A stretch of 64,000 nucleotides of DNA from Sinorhizobium fredii USDA 257 (GCF_000265205.3 NC_018000.1:6376001-6440000), one strand, 5' to 3'. Shown: positions 27,821-37,085, counted from the stretch's first letter. Translations and numbers: made by a program. The notes: generated by a model from the sequence alone, not told the origin.

Positions 27821-29404
27821 ATGACCTCGTTCTTCGATTCCGATTCTCAGTCCAATGTCGCCGAATATTCGGTGTCGGAACTGTCCGGCTCGATCAAGCG
27901 TACGCTCGAGCAGGCCTTCGATCATGTCCGGGTACGCGGCGAGATCTCCGGTTATCGCGGGCCACATTCCTCCGGCCATGCCTATTTCGCGCTGAAGGAT
28001 GATCGCGCCCGGATGGAGGCGGTGATCTGGAAGGGCACGTTCGCACGGCTGAAATTCCGCCCGGAAGAAGGCATGGAGGTCATCGCGACCGGCCGGGTGA
28101 CGACTTTCCCCGGTTCGTCGAAATACCAGATCGTCATCGATTCGCTCGAACCGGCCGGCGCCGGCGCGCTGATGGCGCTCATCGAAGAGCGTAAGCGCAA
28201 GCTTGCTGCAGAGGGCCTCTTCGACGCAACACGGAAGCGGCCGCTTCCCTTCATGCCGAAAGTGATCGGCGTCGTGACCTCGCCGACGGGCGCGGTTATC
28301 CGCGACATCCTGCACCGCATCGCCGACCGCTTTCCGGTTCATGTGGTCGTCTGGCCCGTGCGTGTCCAGGGCGACGGGGCGTGCGACGAGATCACGGCGG
28401 CGATCCGCGGCTTCAATTCTCTCGATGCAGACGGACCAATCCCGCGCCCCGACGTGCTGATCGTGGCGCGCGGCGGCGGCAGCCTTGAGGATCTCTGGTG
28501 TTTCAACGACGAGGCGGTGGTGCGTGCTGCGGCGGCCTCCACCATTCCGCTGATCTCGGCCGTCGGCCATGAGACGGACTGGACGCTGATCGACTATGCC
28601 TCCGACCAGCGGGCGCCGACGCCAACGGGCGCTGCCGAAATGGCGGTGCCGGTGAAGGCTGACCTCGAGGCGCAGGTCGCCAATCTTTCCGCCCGGCTGC
28701 AGGTGGGTGCGACGCGGCAGATGGATCACCGGCGCCACGCGCTTCGGGCGCTGGCCCGGGCGCTGCCGTCGCTCGATCAGTTGCTCGCCTTGCCAAGAAG
28801 ACGTTTCGACGAGGCGGCCGCCGGGCTCGGCCGCGGCCTGCAGATGAACACCGCCAACAAGCGCCGCAGCTTCGAGCGCATCGCGGCGCACCTGCGATCC
28901 GAGCTGCTGACGACGAAGATCCGCGAACATCGGCGGCATCTCCTCGAAGCCATGAACAAGGCCGAACGCTGCGTGGAACGTCAGATCGACCGGCGCCAGG
29001 CGCGCATTTCGTCCGCCGACGCATCGCTTCGAGCCCTGCCGTCGCGTCTCCTCGGCCAGATCCATCGTGCATCGGACCGCATTGCCGGCTTGAGCGCCCG
29101 GACCGATGGAGCCATGGCCGCCGAGATGCGCCGGCTGAAAGGCGCGCTCGCGGCGCAGGATCGCGTGCTGCAATCGCTTTCCTATCGCAACGTGCTGCAG
29201 CGCGGCTTCGCGCTGGTGCGCGATGCCGCAGGCGAGCCGGTCAAACAGGCGGCGGTGGTGACGCCAGGCATGGCGCTGTCGCTCGAATTCGCCGACGGCA
29301 ACGTCGCGGCGGTCGCGGGCGAGGGCGGGTCGGCCCCGACCCAGGCGCCGAAGAAGCGTCCGGCGCGGCCGGCCGATCCGACGAAGCAGGGTAGCTTGTT
29401 TTAA
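27821..29404 (+). CDS. xseA: exodeoxyribonuclease VII large subunit
   Basis: The 527-residue protein has the N-terminal OB fold ([24 protein letters not shown]), the catalytic domain with [14 protein letters not shown] and [15 protein letters not shown], and a long helical region. With XseB it degrades single-stranded DNA from both ends. The Lys/Pro-rich tail ([12 protein letters not shown]) extends beyond the usual end. The next gene starts 14 bases after its stop. Confidence 0.96.
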   Translation: MTSFFDSDSQSNVAEYSVSELSGSIKRTLEQAFDHVRVRGEISGYRGPHSSGHAYFALKDDRARMEAVIWKGTFARLKFRPEEGMEVIATGRVTTFPGSSKYQIVIDSLEPAGAGALMALIEERKRKLAAEGLFDATRKRPLPFMPKVIGVVTSPTGAVIRDILHRIADRFPVHVVVWPVRVQGDGACDEITAAIRGFNSLDADGPIPRPDVLIVARGGGSLEDLWCFNDEAVVRAAAASTIPLISAVGHETDWTLIDYASDQRAPTPTGAAEMAVPVKADLEAQVANLSARLQVGATRQMDHRRHALRALARALPSLDQLLALPRRRFDEAAAGLGRGLQMNTANKRRSFERIAAHLRSELLTTKIREHRRHLLEAMNKAERCVERQIDRRQARISSADASLRALPSRLLGQIHRASDRIAGLSARTDGAMAAEMRRLKGALAAQDRVLQSLSYRNVLQRGFALVRDAAGEPVKQAAVVTPGMALSLEFADGNVAAVAGEGGSAPTQAPKKRPARPADPTKQGSLF

Positions 29405-29418
29405 AAAAGGGCGGCCGG

Positions 29419-30006
29419 ATGCGTATTCTGTTGGTGTTCGCCCACCCGCTCGAGGACAGTTTTGCGGCGAGCACCGCGCGGGCCGCCAAGGAGGTTCTGG
29501 AAGGCCGCGGCCACGTCGTCGATCTGCTCGACCTCTATCGCGAGGGCTTCGATCCACGGCTGACTGCAGCGGAGCGCGACAGCTATTTCATGGAGCGATA
29601 TGACGCATCCGAGGTCTCTGGCTGGATCGACCGGCTGAAGGCGGCGGACGGGATCGTGCTCGTCTTTCCGCAATGGTTCAATTTCCCTGCGATCCTCAAG
29701 GGCTTCTTCGACCGGGTCTTCGCGCCGGGGGTCGCTTTCGAGCACGACCCGGCGGGCGGACGCATCATCCCGCGCCTTACCAACATCAAGCTCTTTTGGG
29801 CGCTGACGACCACCGGCTCGCCCTGGTGGGTCGTGCATCTCTACATGGGCAATCCGGTGCATCGCCTGCTCAAGCGCGGCATCGCCGCCTTCTGCAGCAA
29901 AAGCGTCCAGTTCCGGATGATCAACCTGCACGACCTGGACAGGGCAACCGACGCAAAGCGCAAGCGTCACCTCGAGCGGGTGCGCGCCTTGGTGAGCCGT
30001 ATCTGA
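29419..30006 (+). CDS. flavodoxin-fold NAD(P)H:quinone reductase family protein
   Basis: The 195-residue protein belongs to the NQO1/MdaB/KefF-like flavodoxin-2 family: ILLVFAHPLEDSFAAS, the FMN/FAD loop VFPQWFNFPAILKGFFDRVF and TTTGSPWW. It would reduce quinones or electrophiles using NAD(P)H. It is close behind xseA and may be co-transcribed, although their roles differ. Confidence 0.85.
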   Translation: MRILLVFAHPLEDSFAASTARAAKEVLEGRGHVVDLLDLYREGFDPRLTAAERDSYFMERYDASEVSGWIDRLKAADGIVLVFPQWFNFPAILKGFFDRVFAPGVAFEHDPAGGRIIPRLTNIKLFWALTTTGSPWWVVHLYMGNPVHRLLKRGIAAFCSKSVQFRMINLHDLDRATDAKRKRHLERVRALVSRI

Positions 30007-30011
30007 TCAGC

Positions 30012-30554
30012 TCATTCGAATGTCGCAAGAAATTTCCTGAGCAGCGCGTCGAGCGCACTCCGTTCCTCGGGCTCAAGGCCTGCGATTAGGCGCTGCTGGT
30101 TGGCGACGTGGGCGGCCGCCGCGGCATCGATGCGCTTCAAGCCCTCCGGCGTCAACGCGATGATCACGCCGCGCCGGTCTTCGGGATTGTCCAGCCGCTC
30201 GACGAGGCCTGCTCTTTCGAGTTGGTCGAGGCGGTTGGTCATGGTGCCGGAGGTCACCATTGTCGCCGCAAGCAATTCGCCGGGCGAAAGTTGAAAGGGC
30301 GGTCCGGAGCGGCGGAGCGTCGCCAGCACGTCGAAACTTGCCGATGTGAGATCGTGTTCGGCGAAGACCGTTTCCTGCTCCCGAGCGATATGGGCCCTGA
30401 GCCGCGCCAAGCGCCCGAGGGGACCCATGGCGGAGATGTCCAGCTCCGGCCGCTCGCTGCGCCACTGTGCCAGAATCTTGTCCACGTGGTCCTGATCGCC
30501 GTGTTTCATGTGCACCCATGGCCTGACCGGCGGAGCCGCTCGCGCCTTTGTCAT
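30012..30554 (-). CDS. MarR-family regulator
   Basis: Translation from 30554 (MTKARAAPP) gives 180 residues with a winged helix: FDVLATLRRSGPPFQLSPGEL, recognition helix VTSGTMTNRLDQLERAGLV and wing DNPEDRRGVIIALT. An upstream in-frame ATG at 30596 would place the operator inside the gene, so I prefer 30554 (30509 is also possible). It is divergent from an EamA transporter with two operator-like palindromes between them, and probably represses both. Confidence 0.87.
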   Translation of the reverse strand: MTKARAAPPVRPWVHMKHGDQDHVDKILAQWRSERPELDISAMGPLGRLARLRAHIAREQETVFAEHDLTSASFDVLATLRRSGPPFQLSPGELLAATMVTSGTMTNRLDQLERAGLVERLDNPEDRRGVIIALTPEGLKRIDAAAAAHVANQQRLIAGLEPEERSALDALLRKFLATFE

Positions 30555-30570
30555 GGCTCTAATAGACCGA

Positions 30571-30588
30571 TATCTTGACGTCAAGATA
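30571..30588. promoter_or_regulatory. MarR-type operator 1
   Basis: A perfect 18-base palindrome TATCTTGAC/GTCAAGATA just upstream of the MarR gene. Confidence 0.8.
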
Positions 30589-30604
30589 GTTTCCATTTAC
30601 GGTT

Positions 30605-30620
30605 ATCTTGATATCAAGAT
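30605..30620. promoter_or_regulatory. MarR-type operator 2
   Basis: A perfect 16-base palindrome ATCTTGAT/ATCAAGAT sharing its arms with operator 1, 33 bases away centre to centre, right before the transporter start. Confidence 0.8.
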
Positions 30621-30636
30621 TCTTGAGATGAAGAAA

Positions 30637-31512
30637 ATGCGGACACAAAACTTGGACATTGCCCTTACGGCCATAGCCCCGGCGATCTGGGGTAGTACCT
30701 ATCTGGTTACCACCGAATTCCTGCCCGCCGGCTACCCGTTGACCGTGGCAATGCTGAGAGCCCTGCCGGCCGGCCTCCCACTGCTGCTCGTCGTCCGGCA
30801 GTTGCCGACGGGCATCTGGTGGCTGCGCAGCTTTCTGCTCGGCGCACTCAACTTTTCTTTCTTTTGGGCGATGCTGTTCGTCTCCGCCTACCGCCTTCCG
30901 GGCGGTGTTGCCGCGACGGTCGGCGCCATCCAGCCGCTGATTGTCGTGCTGCTGTCGCGGCTCGTTCTTGGTTCGCCGGTCCGAGTGCTGAGCATCCTTG
31001 CCGGCGTGGCGGGCATGGCCGGGGTCGCGCTGCTGGTGTTGACCCCGGGGGCCGCACTCGATCCTCTCGGCGTCGCGGCGGGCCTCGCAGGCGCCGTCTC
31101 CATGGCTTTCGGTACGGTGCTCAGCCGGCATTGGGCGCCGCCTGTCTCGCCGCTGACCTTCACCGCCTGGCAATTGGCGGCCGGCGGCCTTCTCCTCGTT
31201 CCTGTAGCTCTATTCTTCGAGCCCTCCCTGCCATCGCTCACCGCATCGAACCTGATGGGTTTCGCCTACCTCGGCCTGATCGGCGCCGCCTTCACCTATC
31301 TCCTCTGGTTCCGCGGTCTCTCACGCCTGGAACCGTCGCAGGTCTCGCCGCTCGGCTTCCTCAGCCCTGTGGTGGCAATCCTGCTCGGCTGGGGAGTACT
31401 CGGCCAACAGATGGCGGGAATACAAACGCTGGGAATCGTCGTCGTCTTTGCCAGCGTCTGGATGAGCCAGCAGGCGCAGATGGCGCGTCGCCCTGCGCCC
31501 GTCCGCGCCTAG
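30637..31512 (+). CDS. EamA/DMT-family transporter
   Basis: Translation from ATG 30637 gives 291 residues with about ten transmembrane helices in two EamA repeats (first near IAPAIWGSTYLVTTEFLP, second near PLGVAAGLAGAVSMAFGTVL). Such proteins export amino acids, metabolites or drugs. GAG lies 9 bases before this ATG; ATG 30628 is an alternative. Divergent MarR control suggests export of an inducing compound. Confidence 0.87.
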   Translation: MRTQNLDIALTAIAPAIWGSTYLVTTEFLPAGYPLTVAMLRALPAGLPLLLVVRQLPTGIWWLRSFLLGALNFSFFWAMLFVSAYRLPGGVAATVGAIQPLIVVLLSRLVLGSPVRVLSILAGVAGMAGVALLVLTPGAALDPLGVAAGLAGAVSMAFGTVLSRHWAPPVSPLTFTAWQLAAGGLLLVPVALFFEPSLPSLTASNLMGFAYLGLIGAAFTYLLWFRGLSRLEPSQVSPLGFLSPVVAILLGWGVLGQQMAGIQTLGIVVVFASVWMSQQAQMARRPAPVRA

Positions 31513-31570
31513 CCGCTTGGCAGGGGCCGCTGCCGCGGCAGTTCATGCCGCGGCATAGGTCATTGATTGC

Positions 31571-32827
31571 TTAGGCCCATTCGCCCTGGCGCATGACCGC
31601 CACGCGGCTGCCGTCGGCGCGCACGCCATCGATGTCGACCTCACCGGAGCCGATCATCCAGTCGATATGGATGAGGCTCGAATTGCCGCCCTGGGCGCGG
31701 ATTTGCTCCTCGCTGAGGCCGGCGCCGTCGAGGAAGCACTTCGAATAGCACTGGCCGAGAGCGATGTGGCACGACGCGTTTTCGTCGAAGAGCGTGTTGT
31801 AGAAGAGGATGCCGGAGGCCGAGATCGGCGAGGAATGCGGCACCAGCGCCACTTCGCCGAGCCGGCGCGCCCCCTCGTCGGTGTCGAGCACCTTCTTCAG
31901 CACTTCCTCGCCGCGCGAGGCCTTGGCCTCAACGATGCGGCCGCCTTCGAAGCGTACCTGGATATTGTCGATCAACGTGCCCTGGTGCGACAGCGGCTTG
32001 GTGCTCGATACATGCCCCTCGACGCGCAGCGCATGCGGCGTCGTGAAGACCTCCTCGGTCGGAATGTTCGGATTGCAGGTGATGCCGTTCTTGGCGGTCG
32101 AGGCGCCGCCGTGCCATTCGTGGCCATCCGCAAGCCCGACCATCAGGTCGGTGCCCGGACCCGTGAAATGCAGCGCCGCGAAGCGCTCTTCGTTCAGCCA
32201 GGCCGAACGCCGGCGGAGGTTGGCATTGTGCTCGTTCCAGGCGGCGATCGGGTCGTCGACGTCGACGCGGGAAGCGGCGAAGATCGCGTTTGCCAGCTTC
32301 TCGACGGCGATCGCTTCCGGATCGTCCGGAAAGACTTGGCTCGCCCAGGATGGGTTCGGATAGGAGACGATGTTCCAGTTGATGTCGAAATTGGAGATCT
32401 TTTCGAGCGCCGGCTTGTAGGCGATCGAATTGGCCCTGTTGGCGCGTGCCACCTTCTGCGGATCCTGCGACGAAAGCAGCATCGGGTTGTCGCCGGCGAT
32501 CGCCAGCCGCGCCGCGCCGCCGGCAAACGCCTTTGCCATGCCCTCGTAGAGCCAGTCGCTAGCGCGGTCGAAACTCTCGTCCGGCGCATGGGCGTAGCGG
32601 GCGAGCGTCGCCTCCTCGTCGGCATAGAAGGTCGTCACCAGTCCGGCGCCGGCTTTGTAGGCATGCTGGGTGATCAGACGCACGAGCGGCAGCGCGGCGA
32701 CCGGCGCGGTCATCACCAGGTCCTGGCCGCGCTGCAGCTGCAAGCCGATCTTGACGGCGACCTCGGCGAGTTTTTCGAGCTTGGCGGTATCGACGGGATT
32801 TCTGGCCGACTGGAGGGGGGCGTTCAT
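31571..32827 (-). CDS. M29-family aminopeptidase
   Basis: The 418-residue protein matches the thermophilic metalloprotease (M29, AmpS/PepS-like) family: conserved GPGTDLMVGLADGHEW, PNIPTEEVFTTPH, then EVALVPHSSPIS and HIALGQCY, and the C-terminal IHIDWMIGSGEVDIDG. These blocks hold the Glu/His/Asp ligands for a dinuclear metal site. It removes N-terminal amino acids in the cytosol. ATG 32827 (MNAPLQSARN) is chosen over 32860. Confidence 0.92.
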   Translation of the reverse strand: MNAPLQSARNPVDTAKLEKLAEVAVKIGLQLQRGQDLVMTAPVAALPLVRLITQHAYKAGAGLVTTFYADEEATLARYAHAPDESFDRASDWLYEGMAKAFAGGAARLAIAGDNPMLLSSQDPQKVARANRANSIAYKPALEKISNFDINWNIVSYPNPSWASQVFPDDPEAIAVEKLANAIFAASRVDVDDPIAAWNEHNANLRRRSAWLNEERFAALHFTGPGTDLMVGLADGHEWHGGASTAKNGITCNPNIPTEEVFTTPHALRVEGHVSSTKPLSHQGTLIDNIQVRFEGGRIVEAKASRGEEVLKKVLDTDEGARRLGEVALVPHSSPISASGILFYNTLFDENASCHIALGQCYSKCFLDGAGLSEEQIRAQGGNSSLIHIDWMIGSGEVDIDGVRADGSRVAVMRQGEWA

Positions 32828-32911
32828 GGCAGCTCCTGTTCTTCTTCCTGCGGGTGTCATGCGGTTTTAAACCGCTTCCCGCAAAAACAGAAGGCTCTGC
32901 GATCCCCCAAA

Positions 32912-33598
32912 TCAGGCGGCGATCTTTCCCGTCTTGAGTAAGGCTGCGTCGTGCTTCCTGAGGAACGCCATCAGCCGCTCGGCGTAATCGTCGGTGACCG
33001 CCGCCTTGACGCTCGGCCGTGCTGCCAGAGCCTTGCGCCAGGCGCTGACGCGCGGCAGGCCGTCGAAGATGCCGTGCTCCGCGATCGAGTCGAATACGTC
33101 GAAATAGCGGAAGATCGGCGCGAAGACGGCGTCGACAAGGCTGAAATCGGCTCCGGCAAAATAGGGACCGTCGCCGAGTTCCGCCTCGACGGTCGAAAAC
33201 TTCGTCTTGAGCGTGTTCCGCTTGGCTTCGAGCGTCTCGCCGTCCTGCGTCGTCTCGTAGACCCAGAGGTCGGCAAGAACGGAGGAGCCGAATTCTATCC
33301 AGCCGCGGTGGCGGGCCCTGGTCAGAGGATCGGCCGGGTGGAGTTTCGCGCCGCCTTGCGTCTCTTCGAGATATTCGCAGATCACCGTGCTTTCGAAGAG
33401 GATCGCCTCGCCTTCTTCCTGCGGAATGCGCAGCAGCGGCACCTTGCCGAGTGGCGAAATCTGCAGGAACCAGTCGGGCTTGTTCGCAAGGTCGATAAAC
33501 GCACGCTCGAAGGGAATGCCTTTTTCGTGAAGCGCAGTCGCGGCCCGTTGGACGTAGGGGCAGAGGTGATGGCTGATCAGGGTGAGAGGCGCGGTCAT
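32912..33598 (-). CDS. glutathione S-transferase (omega-like)
   Basis: The 228-residue protein has a thioredoxin-like N domain with Cys13 in ISHHLCPYVQR, cis-Pro in GKVPLL and the glutathione-binding ESTVICEYLEE, then a helical C domain. A cysteine at the active site points to omega/lambda-type thiol transferases. GGAGA precedes ATG 33598. A MarR gene is divergent, with a shared operator motif twice in the 84-base gap. Confidence 0.88.
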   Translation of the reverse strand: MTAPLTLISHHLCPYVQRAATALHEKGIPFERAFIDLANKPDWFLQISPLGKVPLLRIPQEEGEAILFESTVICEYLEETQGGAKLHPADPLTRARHRGWIEFGSSVLADLWVYETTQDGETLEAKRNTLKTKFSTVEAELGDGPYFAGADFSLVDAVFAPIFRYFDVFDSIAEHGIFDGLPRVSAWRKALAARPSVKAAVTDDYAERLMAFLRKHDAALLKTGKIAA

Positions 33599-33622
33599 CG
33601 GGGTCTCCGCTGTTTGAGAAAG

Positions 33623-33640
33623 TAGATGTAATTGCATATA
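33623..33640. promoter_or_regulatory. MarR-type operator near the GST gene
   Basis: TAGATGTAATTGCATATA, an imperfect copy of the near-palindrome at 33666, 25 bases upstream of the GST start. Confidence 0.72.
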
Positions 33641-33665
33641 TAATGCCTTGCTAAATCCGTCAATA

Positions 33666-33683
33666 TAGATGTAATTGCATCTA
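33666..33683. promoter_or_regulatory. MarR-type operator overlapping the MarR start codon
   Basis: TAGATGTAATTGCATCTA is palindromic apart from its centre (16 of 18 positions). Its last base is the A of the MarR ATG. Confidence 0.78.
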
Positions 33684-34138
33684 TGAAGGAAAAGGGCGTA
33701 TCAGAGCGAACCGTGCCGACTTCGGCGACCACCGAGGCGTGGGTAGGTCTCATGCGGGCGCAGCGGCGTGTGCTTGCCGCAATCGAACAGGACATCAAGA
33801 CGGCAGGACTGCCGCCGCTCGGCTGGTACGACGTACTCTGGGAATTGGTGCGGGCCGAAGCCGGCCGGCTGCGCCCGTTCGAGGTCGAAGCCCGGACGCT
33901 GCTCGCCCAATACAATCTCTCCCGACTGATCGATCGGCTGGAAAGGGAGGGCTTGGTGCGCCGCGAGGCCTATGACGAGGACGCCCGCGGCTGCTGGGTC
34001 GTCGTCACCGAGGCTGGGAGGGCGATGCGGGCCCGCATGTGGGAAACCTATTCGCGGTCGATCGAGAGGCATGTCGGCGCAAAGCTCAGCGAGCCGCAGG
34101 CAAAGGCGCTCACCGCGCTGCTTTCACGCCTGTCCTGA
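33683..34138 (+). CDS. MarR-family regulator
   Basis: The 151-residue protein has a winged helix-turn-helix: LGWYDVLWELVRAE, recognition region EARTLLAQYNLSRLIDRLEREGLV and wing YDEDARGCWVVVTEAG. It is divergent from the GST gene. The ATG overlaps the operator and has no Shine-Dalgarno site before it, so translation may be leaderless or start at a later codon such as GTG 33710. Ligand unknown, probably an electrophile handled by the GST. Confidence 0.87.
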   Translation: MKEKGVSERTVPTSATTEAWVGLMRAQRRVLAAIEQDIKTAGLPPLGWYDVLWELVRAEAGRLRPFEVEARTLLAQYNLSRLIDRLEREGLVRREAYDEDARGCWVVVTEAGRAMRARMWETYSRSIERHVGAKLSEPQAKALTALLSRLS

Positions 34139-34143
34139 GGCGG

Positions 34144-34617
34144 TCAGGCGATCAGTGAAGCGGCAATCGCCTTGAGCACAGCCTGCGCATCCTTCGGGTC
34201 AAGCCGCACCTGCAGCCCGCGCTGGCCGCCATTGATGAAGACCAGCACTTCGCCGAGCGCCGCTTCCTCAATCGCCGTCGGCACGAGCTTTTTCTGGCCG
34301 AAGGGGCTGATACCGCCGACGTGATAGCCGGTCAGCCGCTCGGCGTCGGCCGGTTTCATCATGCTCGCCGACTTGCCGCCGAAGGCGGCGGCGAGCTTCT
34401 TCATGCTGACTTCCCGGTCGGAGGGCACGACGCAGCAGACCGGCTTGCCGTCCACCTCCGCCATCAGCGTCTTCAGCACGCGGGATGGTTTCTCGCCAAG
34501 CGCCTCCGCCGCCTGCAATCCGACCCGTTCGGCACCCGGATCGTAATCATAGCTGTGCAGCGTGAAGGAGATGCCGGCCTTTGTCAGCGTCTGCGTGGCG
34601 CGGGTCGTCTTGGACAT
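34144..34617 (-). CDS. ybaK: Cys-tRNA(Pro)/aminoacyl-tRNA deacylase (YbaK/EbsC)
   Basis: The 157-residue protein has the YbaK fold with the conserved Lys in RVLKTLM and the GGISPFGQKK block. It hydrolyses Cys-tRNA(Pro) formed in error by prolyl-tRNA synthetase. ATG 34617 (MSKTTRATQTL) is five bases from the stop of the ArsC-like gene, so the two are probably cotranscribed. Confidence 0.93.
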   Translation of the reverse strand: MSKTTRATQTLTKAGISFTLHSYDYDPGAERVGLQAAEALGEKPSRVLKTLMAEVDGKPVCCVVPSDREVSMKKLAAAFGGKSASMMKPADAERLTGYHVGGISPFGQKKLVPTAIEEAALGEVLVFINGGQRGLQVRLDPKDAQAVLKAIAASLIA

Positions 34618-34622
34618 GGGAG

Positions 34623-34973
34623 CTAGGCGCCGAACTCGGCTTCGTAGAGCCCGGGCTTGAAGCCGACGAGCAGCTTGCCCTCGGTCTCCAAGACTGGCCG
34701 CTTGATCATCGACGGCTGCTTGAGCATCAATGCGATCGCCTTTTCGGCGGTCAGATTCTGCTTCTCGCCGTCGGCCAGGTTGCGGAAGGTCATGCCCTGG
34801 CGGTTGAGGACCGTCTCCCAGCCGAGCACGGCGCACCAGCGCTCGAGGCTTGCGCGGTCGATGCCCTCGGATTTGTAGTCGTGGAACCGGTAGGTCGTGC
34901 CGCGGCCGTCGAGCCAGCCGCGCGCCTTCTTCATCGTGTCGCAGTTCTTGATGCCGTAGATCGTGACCGTCAT
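34623..34973 (-). CDS. ArsC/Spx-family protein (YffB-like)
   Basis: The 116-residue thioredoxin-like protein (MTVTIYGIKNCDTMKKARGWL) has the single Cys of the YffB subgroup (KNCDTMKKA) and PSMIKRPVLE. It differs from true arsenate reductases and from Spx, which has a CxxC motif. Probable glutathione-dependent thiol reductase; role unknown. Confidence 0.87.
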   Translation of the reverse strand: MTVTIYGIKNCDTMKKARGWLDGRGTTYRFHDYKSEGIDRASLERWCAVLGWETVLNRQGMTFRNLADGEKQNLTAEKAIALMLKQPSMIKRPVLETEGKLLVGFKPGLYEAEFGA

Positions 34974-35051
34974 TGCCGAATCTCTTCCGTCAAAATCGGC
35001 ATCACACATAGCCGTGCACCGTCCCGGAGAAAAGCCCGGAACGTGGCAAAC

Positions 35052-35690
35052 TCAGGTCACGCCGACATAGCGGCCGGGCTTGTGGTTGATCGCAAGCGTC
35101 ATGTTGACGACGATGGCGCCGACGACCGACAGGAGCAGATTGGCCGGCGGCAGCACGAAGACGGCGGCCGCGAGGATTGCGAGATCGACGCCGAGCTGGA
35201 AATAGCCGGCGCGGATTGCCCATCTCTCCTGCAGGTAGATCGCCAGGATATTGATTCCGCCGAGCCCGGTGCGGTGACGGAAGAGAATGAGCAGGCCCAT
35301 CCCCATCAATGCGCCGCCGATGATAGCGGCATAGAGCGGATCGAGTCGCGCAAAATCCACCCATTCTGCGGTCAGGCGGGAGAAGAGTGAGACGAGGCTG
35401 ACCGCAACGAAGGTGCGCAGCGCGAAGAGCCAGCCGAGGCGCTTCACTGCCAGAATGTAAAAGGGCAGGTTGACGAGCGAGAAGGCGAGCCAGAAGGCGG
35501 CACCGGTCGCATATTGCAGCAGTAAAGCGAGGCCGGCGGTGCTGCCGGTGATGAGCATGGCCTTGCCATAGATGACGACGCCGAGCGCCATGATCAGCGT
35601 GCCCGTCACGATCGCGAGCACGTCCTCGTAGATCCGGTGCCGCTCGGCGGGGGCTGTGGCACCGGCATTGGTCTTTTCGTCGACCTTCAT
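35052..35690 (-). CDS. YitT-family membrane protein
   Basis: The 212-residue protein has about five transmembrane helices: LAIVTGTLIMALGVVIYG, AFWLAFSLVNLPFYIL, YAAIIGGALMGMGLLILF and others, with the family motif RHRTGLGGINILAIYLQ. The YitT (DUF161) family has no settled function. It shares no evident operon with its neighbours other than the aminotransferase gene 14 bases upstream. Confidence 0.88.
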   Translation of the reverse strand: MKVDEKTNAGATAPAERHRIYEDVLAIVTGTLIMALGVVIYGKAMLITGSTAGLALLLQYATGAAFWLAFSLVNLPFYILAVKRLGWLFALRTFVAVSLVSLFSRLTAEWVDFARLDPLYAAIIGGALMGMGLLILFRHRTGLGGINILAIYLQERWAIRAGYFQLGVDLAILAAAVFVLPPANLLLSVVGAIVVNMTLAINHKPGRYVGVT

Positions 35691-35704
35691 ATTGGAGAAT
35701 CCGA

Positions 35705-36874
35705 TCAGAGGCTGGTGAATTTCTGGACGACGTCGGCGACCTCCGCCGTCTTCAGCCCGGCAATATTGATGCGGCCCGAGCCCGGCATGTAGAGGCCGTG
35801 TTCGGTCCTGAGCCGCATGACCTCGGCCTCAGTCAGCGGCAGCATCGAGAACATGCCCTCCTGGTCGGCGACTGCCCCGAGGCTCTGCCAGCGGGACCTC
35901 AGCCCTTCGGCGAGCGCCCGGCGGATGCCGGTCATGCGCAGCCGCATGCCTTCCAGTTCGTCGGCCCAGTCGCGGGCAAGCTCGGGATCGGAAAGGATCG
36001 TACGCACCACGGCCGCGCCGTGGTCCGGCGGCATGGAATAGCTGATGCGGGCAAGGCCGGCGAGGTTCGAGCGCACCGTGTCGGCAGACGACGGCGATGT
36101 CGTCACGGCAAAGATCGCGCCGGTGCGCTCGCGATAGAGGCCGAAAGATTTCGAGCAGGAAACCGCCGCGAGCGCTTCTGGAACGACGCCGATCAGGTGC
36201 CGGAGGCCAGCGACGTCCTGGTCGAGGCCGCGGCCAAAACCCTGATAGGCGAGATCGACGAGCGGCAGCAGGCCGCGCTCGGCGACGAGGGCCGCGATTT
36301 CCATCCATTGGGGTCCGGTCAACACGCCGCCGGTCGGGTTGTGGCAGCTCGCATGCAGGAGCACGGCATCGCCGGCCGCAGCACCTTCGAGAGCGCTGAC
36401 GACATTGTCGAAGATGACCGATTGCGACGGAATGTCGAAGAAGTCGTAGGTGCCGATCTCGAGCCCCGCCGCCTTGAAGATCGGCGCGTGGTTGGGCCAG
36501 CTCGGCAGGCCGAGCCAGATCCTCCGGCCGCCCATGCGGTGAATGAGGTCGGCCGCCAGGCGAAGCGCGCCGGAGCCGCCGGGGGTCTGCACGCCGGCCA
36601 CATGGCTGCGCTCGACCGTGTCGCCGCCGACGAGACGCCAAAGGTGATCGAGGAACACCAGGTCTCCCTCGGGGCCGACATAGGCCTTGGTGTCCTGGGT
36701 TTCGAGAAGCCGCTTTTCCGCCGCCTTGACGGCGCGGAAGATCGGCGTGCGCCCGGTTTCGTCCCGATAGACACCGACGCCGAGATCCACCTTGCCGGGG
36801 CGTTCGTCCTTGCGGAACAGGCCGATCAGGGCCAGCAACGGATCGTCGGGTTGGCGGGCGAGGGCGTCGAACAT
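35705..36874 (-). CDS. tatA: aromatic amino acid aminotransferase
   Basis: The 389-residue PLP enzyme of class I has YVGPEGD, SCHNPTGG, and SCSKSFGLYRERTGA containing the PLP-lysine. It is in the Asp/aromatic subgroup (TyrB-like); the closest rhizobial match I know is TatA of Sinorhizobium, so the symbol is tentative. It transfers the amino group of Tyr, Phe or Trp to 2-oxoglutarate. ATG 36874 follows AAAGGGAATT. A Lrp-type regulator is divergent. Confidence 0.82.
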   Translation of the reverse strand: MFDALARQPDDPLLALIGLFRKDERPGKVDLGVGVYRDETGRTPIFRAVKAAEKRLLETQDTKAYVGPEGDLVFLDHLWRLVGGDTVERSHVAGVQTPGGSGALRLAADLIHRMGGRRIWLGLPSWPNHAPIFKAAGLEIGTYDFFDIPSQSVIFDNVVSALEGAAAGDAVLLHASCHNPTGGVLTGPQWMEIAALVAERGLLPLVDLAYQGFGRGLDQDVAGLRHLIGVVPEALAAVSCSKSFGLYRERTGAIFAVTTSPSSADTVRSNLAGLARISYSMPPDHGAAVVRTILSDPELARDWADELEGMRLRMTGIRRALAEGLRSRWQSLGAVADQEGMFSMLPLTEAEVMRLRTEHGLYMPGSGRINIAGLKTAEVADVVQKFTSL

Positions 36875-36983
36875 GCTGGAATTCCCTTTGGGTTTGAGAA
36901 ATCGATCGATAGTCGTCTTGAGGCGGCCGAAAGGCAAGCTGCACCAGTGGCTTGCCGGTTTCCTCTGTAGAACAAGCCTGCCG

Positions 36984-37013
36984 CAAAATCGACGATATAA
37001 TTGCCCGATTTTG
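36984..37013. promoter_or_regulatory. inverted repeat in the aminotransferase/Lrp divergent promoter
   Basis: CAAAATCG (36984-36991) and CGATTTTG (37006-37013) are perfect inverted arms around an AT-rich centre, a plausible Lrp-family site. Confidence 0.6.
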
Positions 37014-37085
37014 TTGCTGCCTATGCGCATTTTTGCGGTAGAATGGCAGAAACTGCATCAATTTTGCTGAAGCCTGGGGAGTCGC

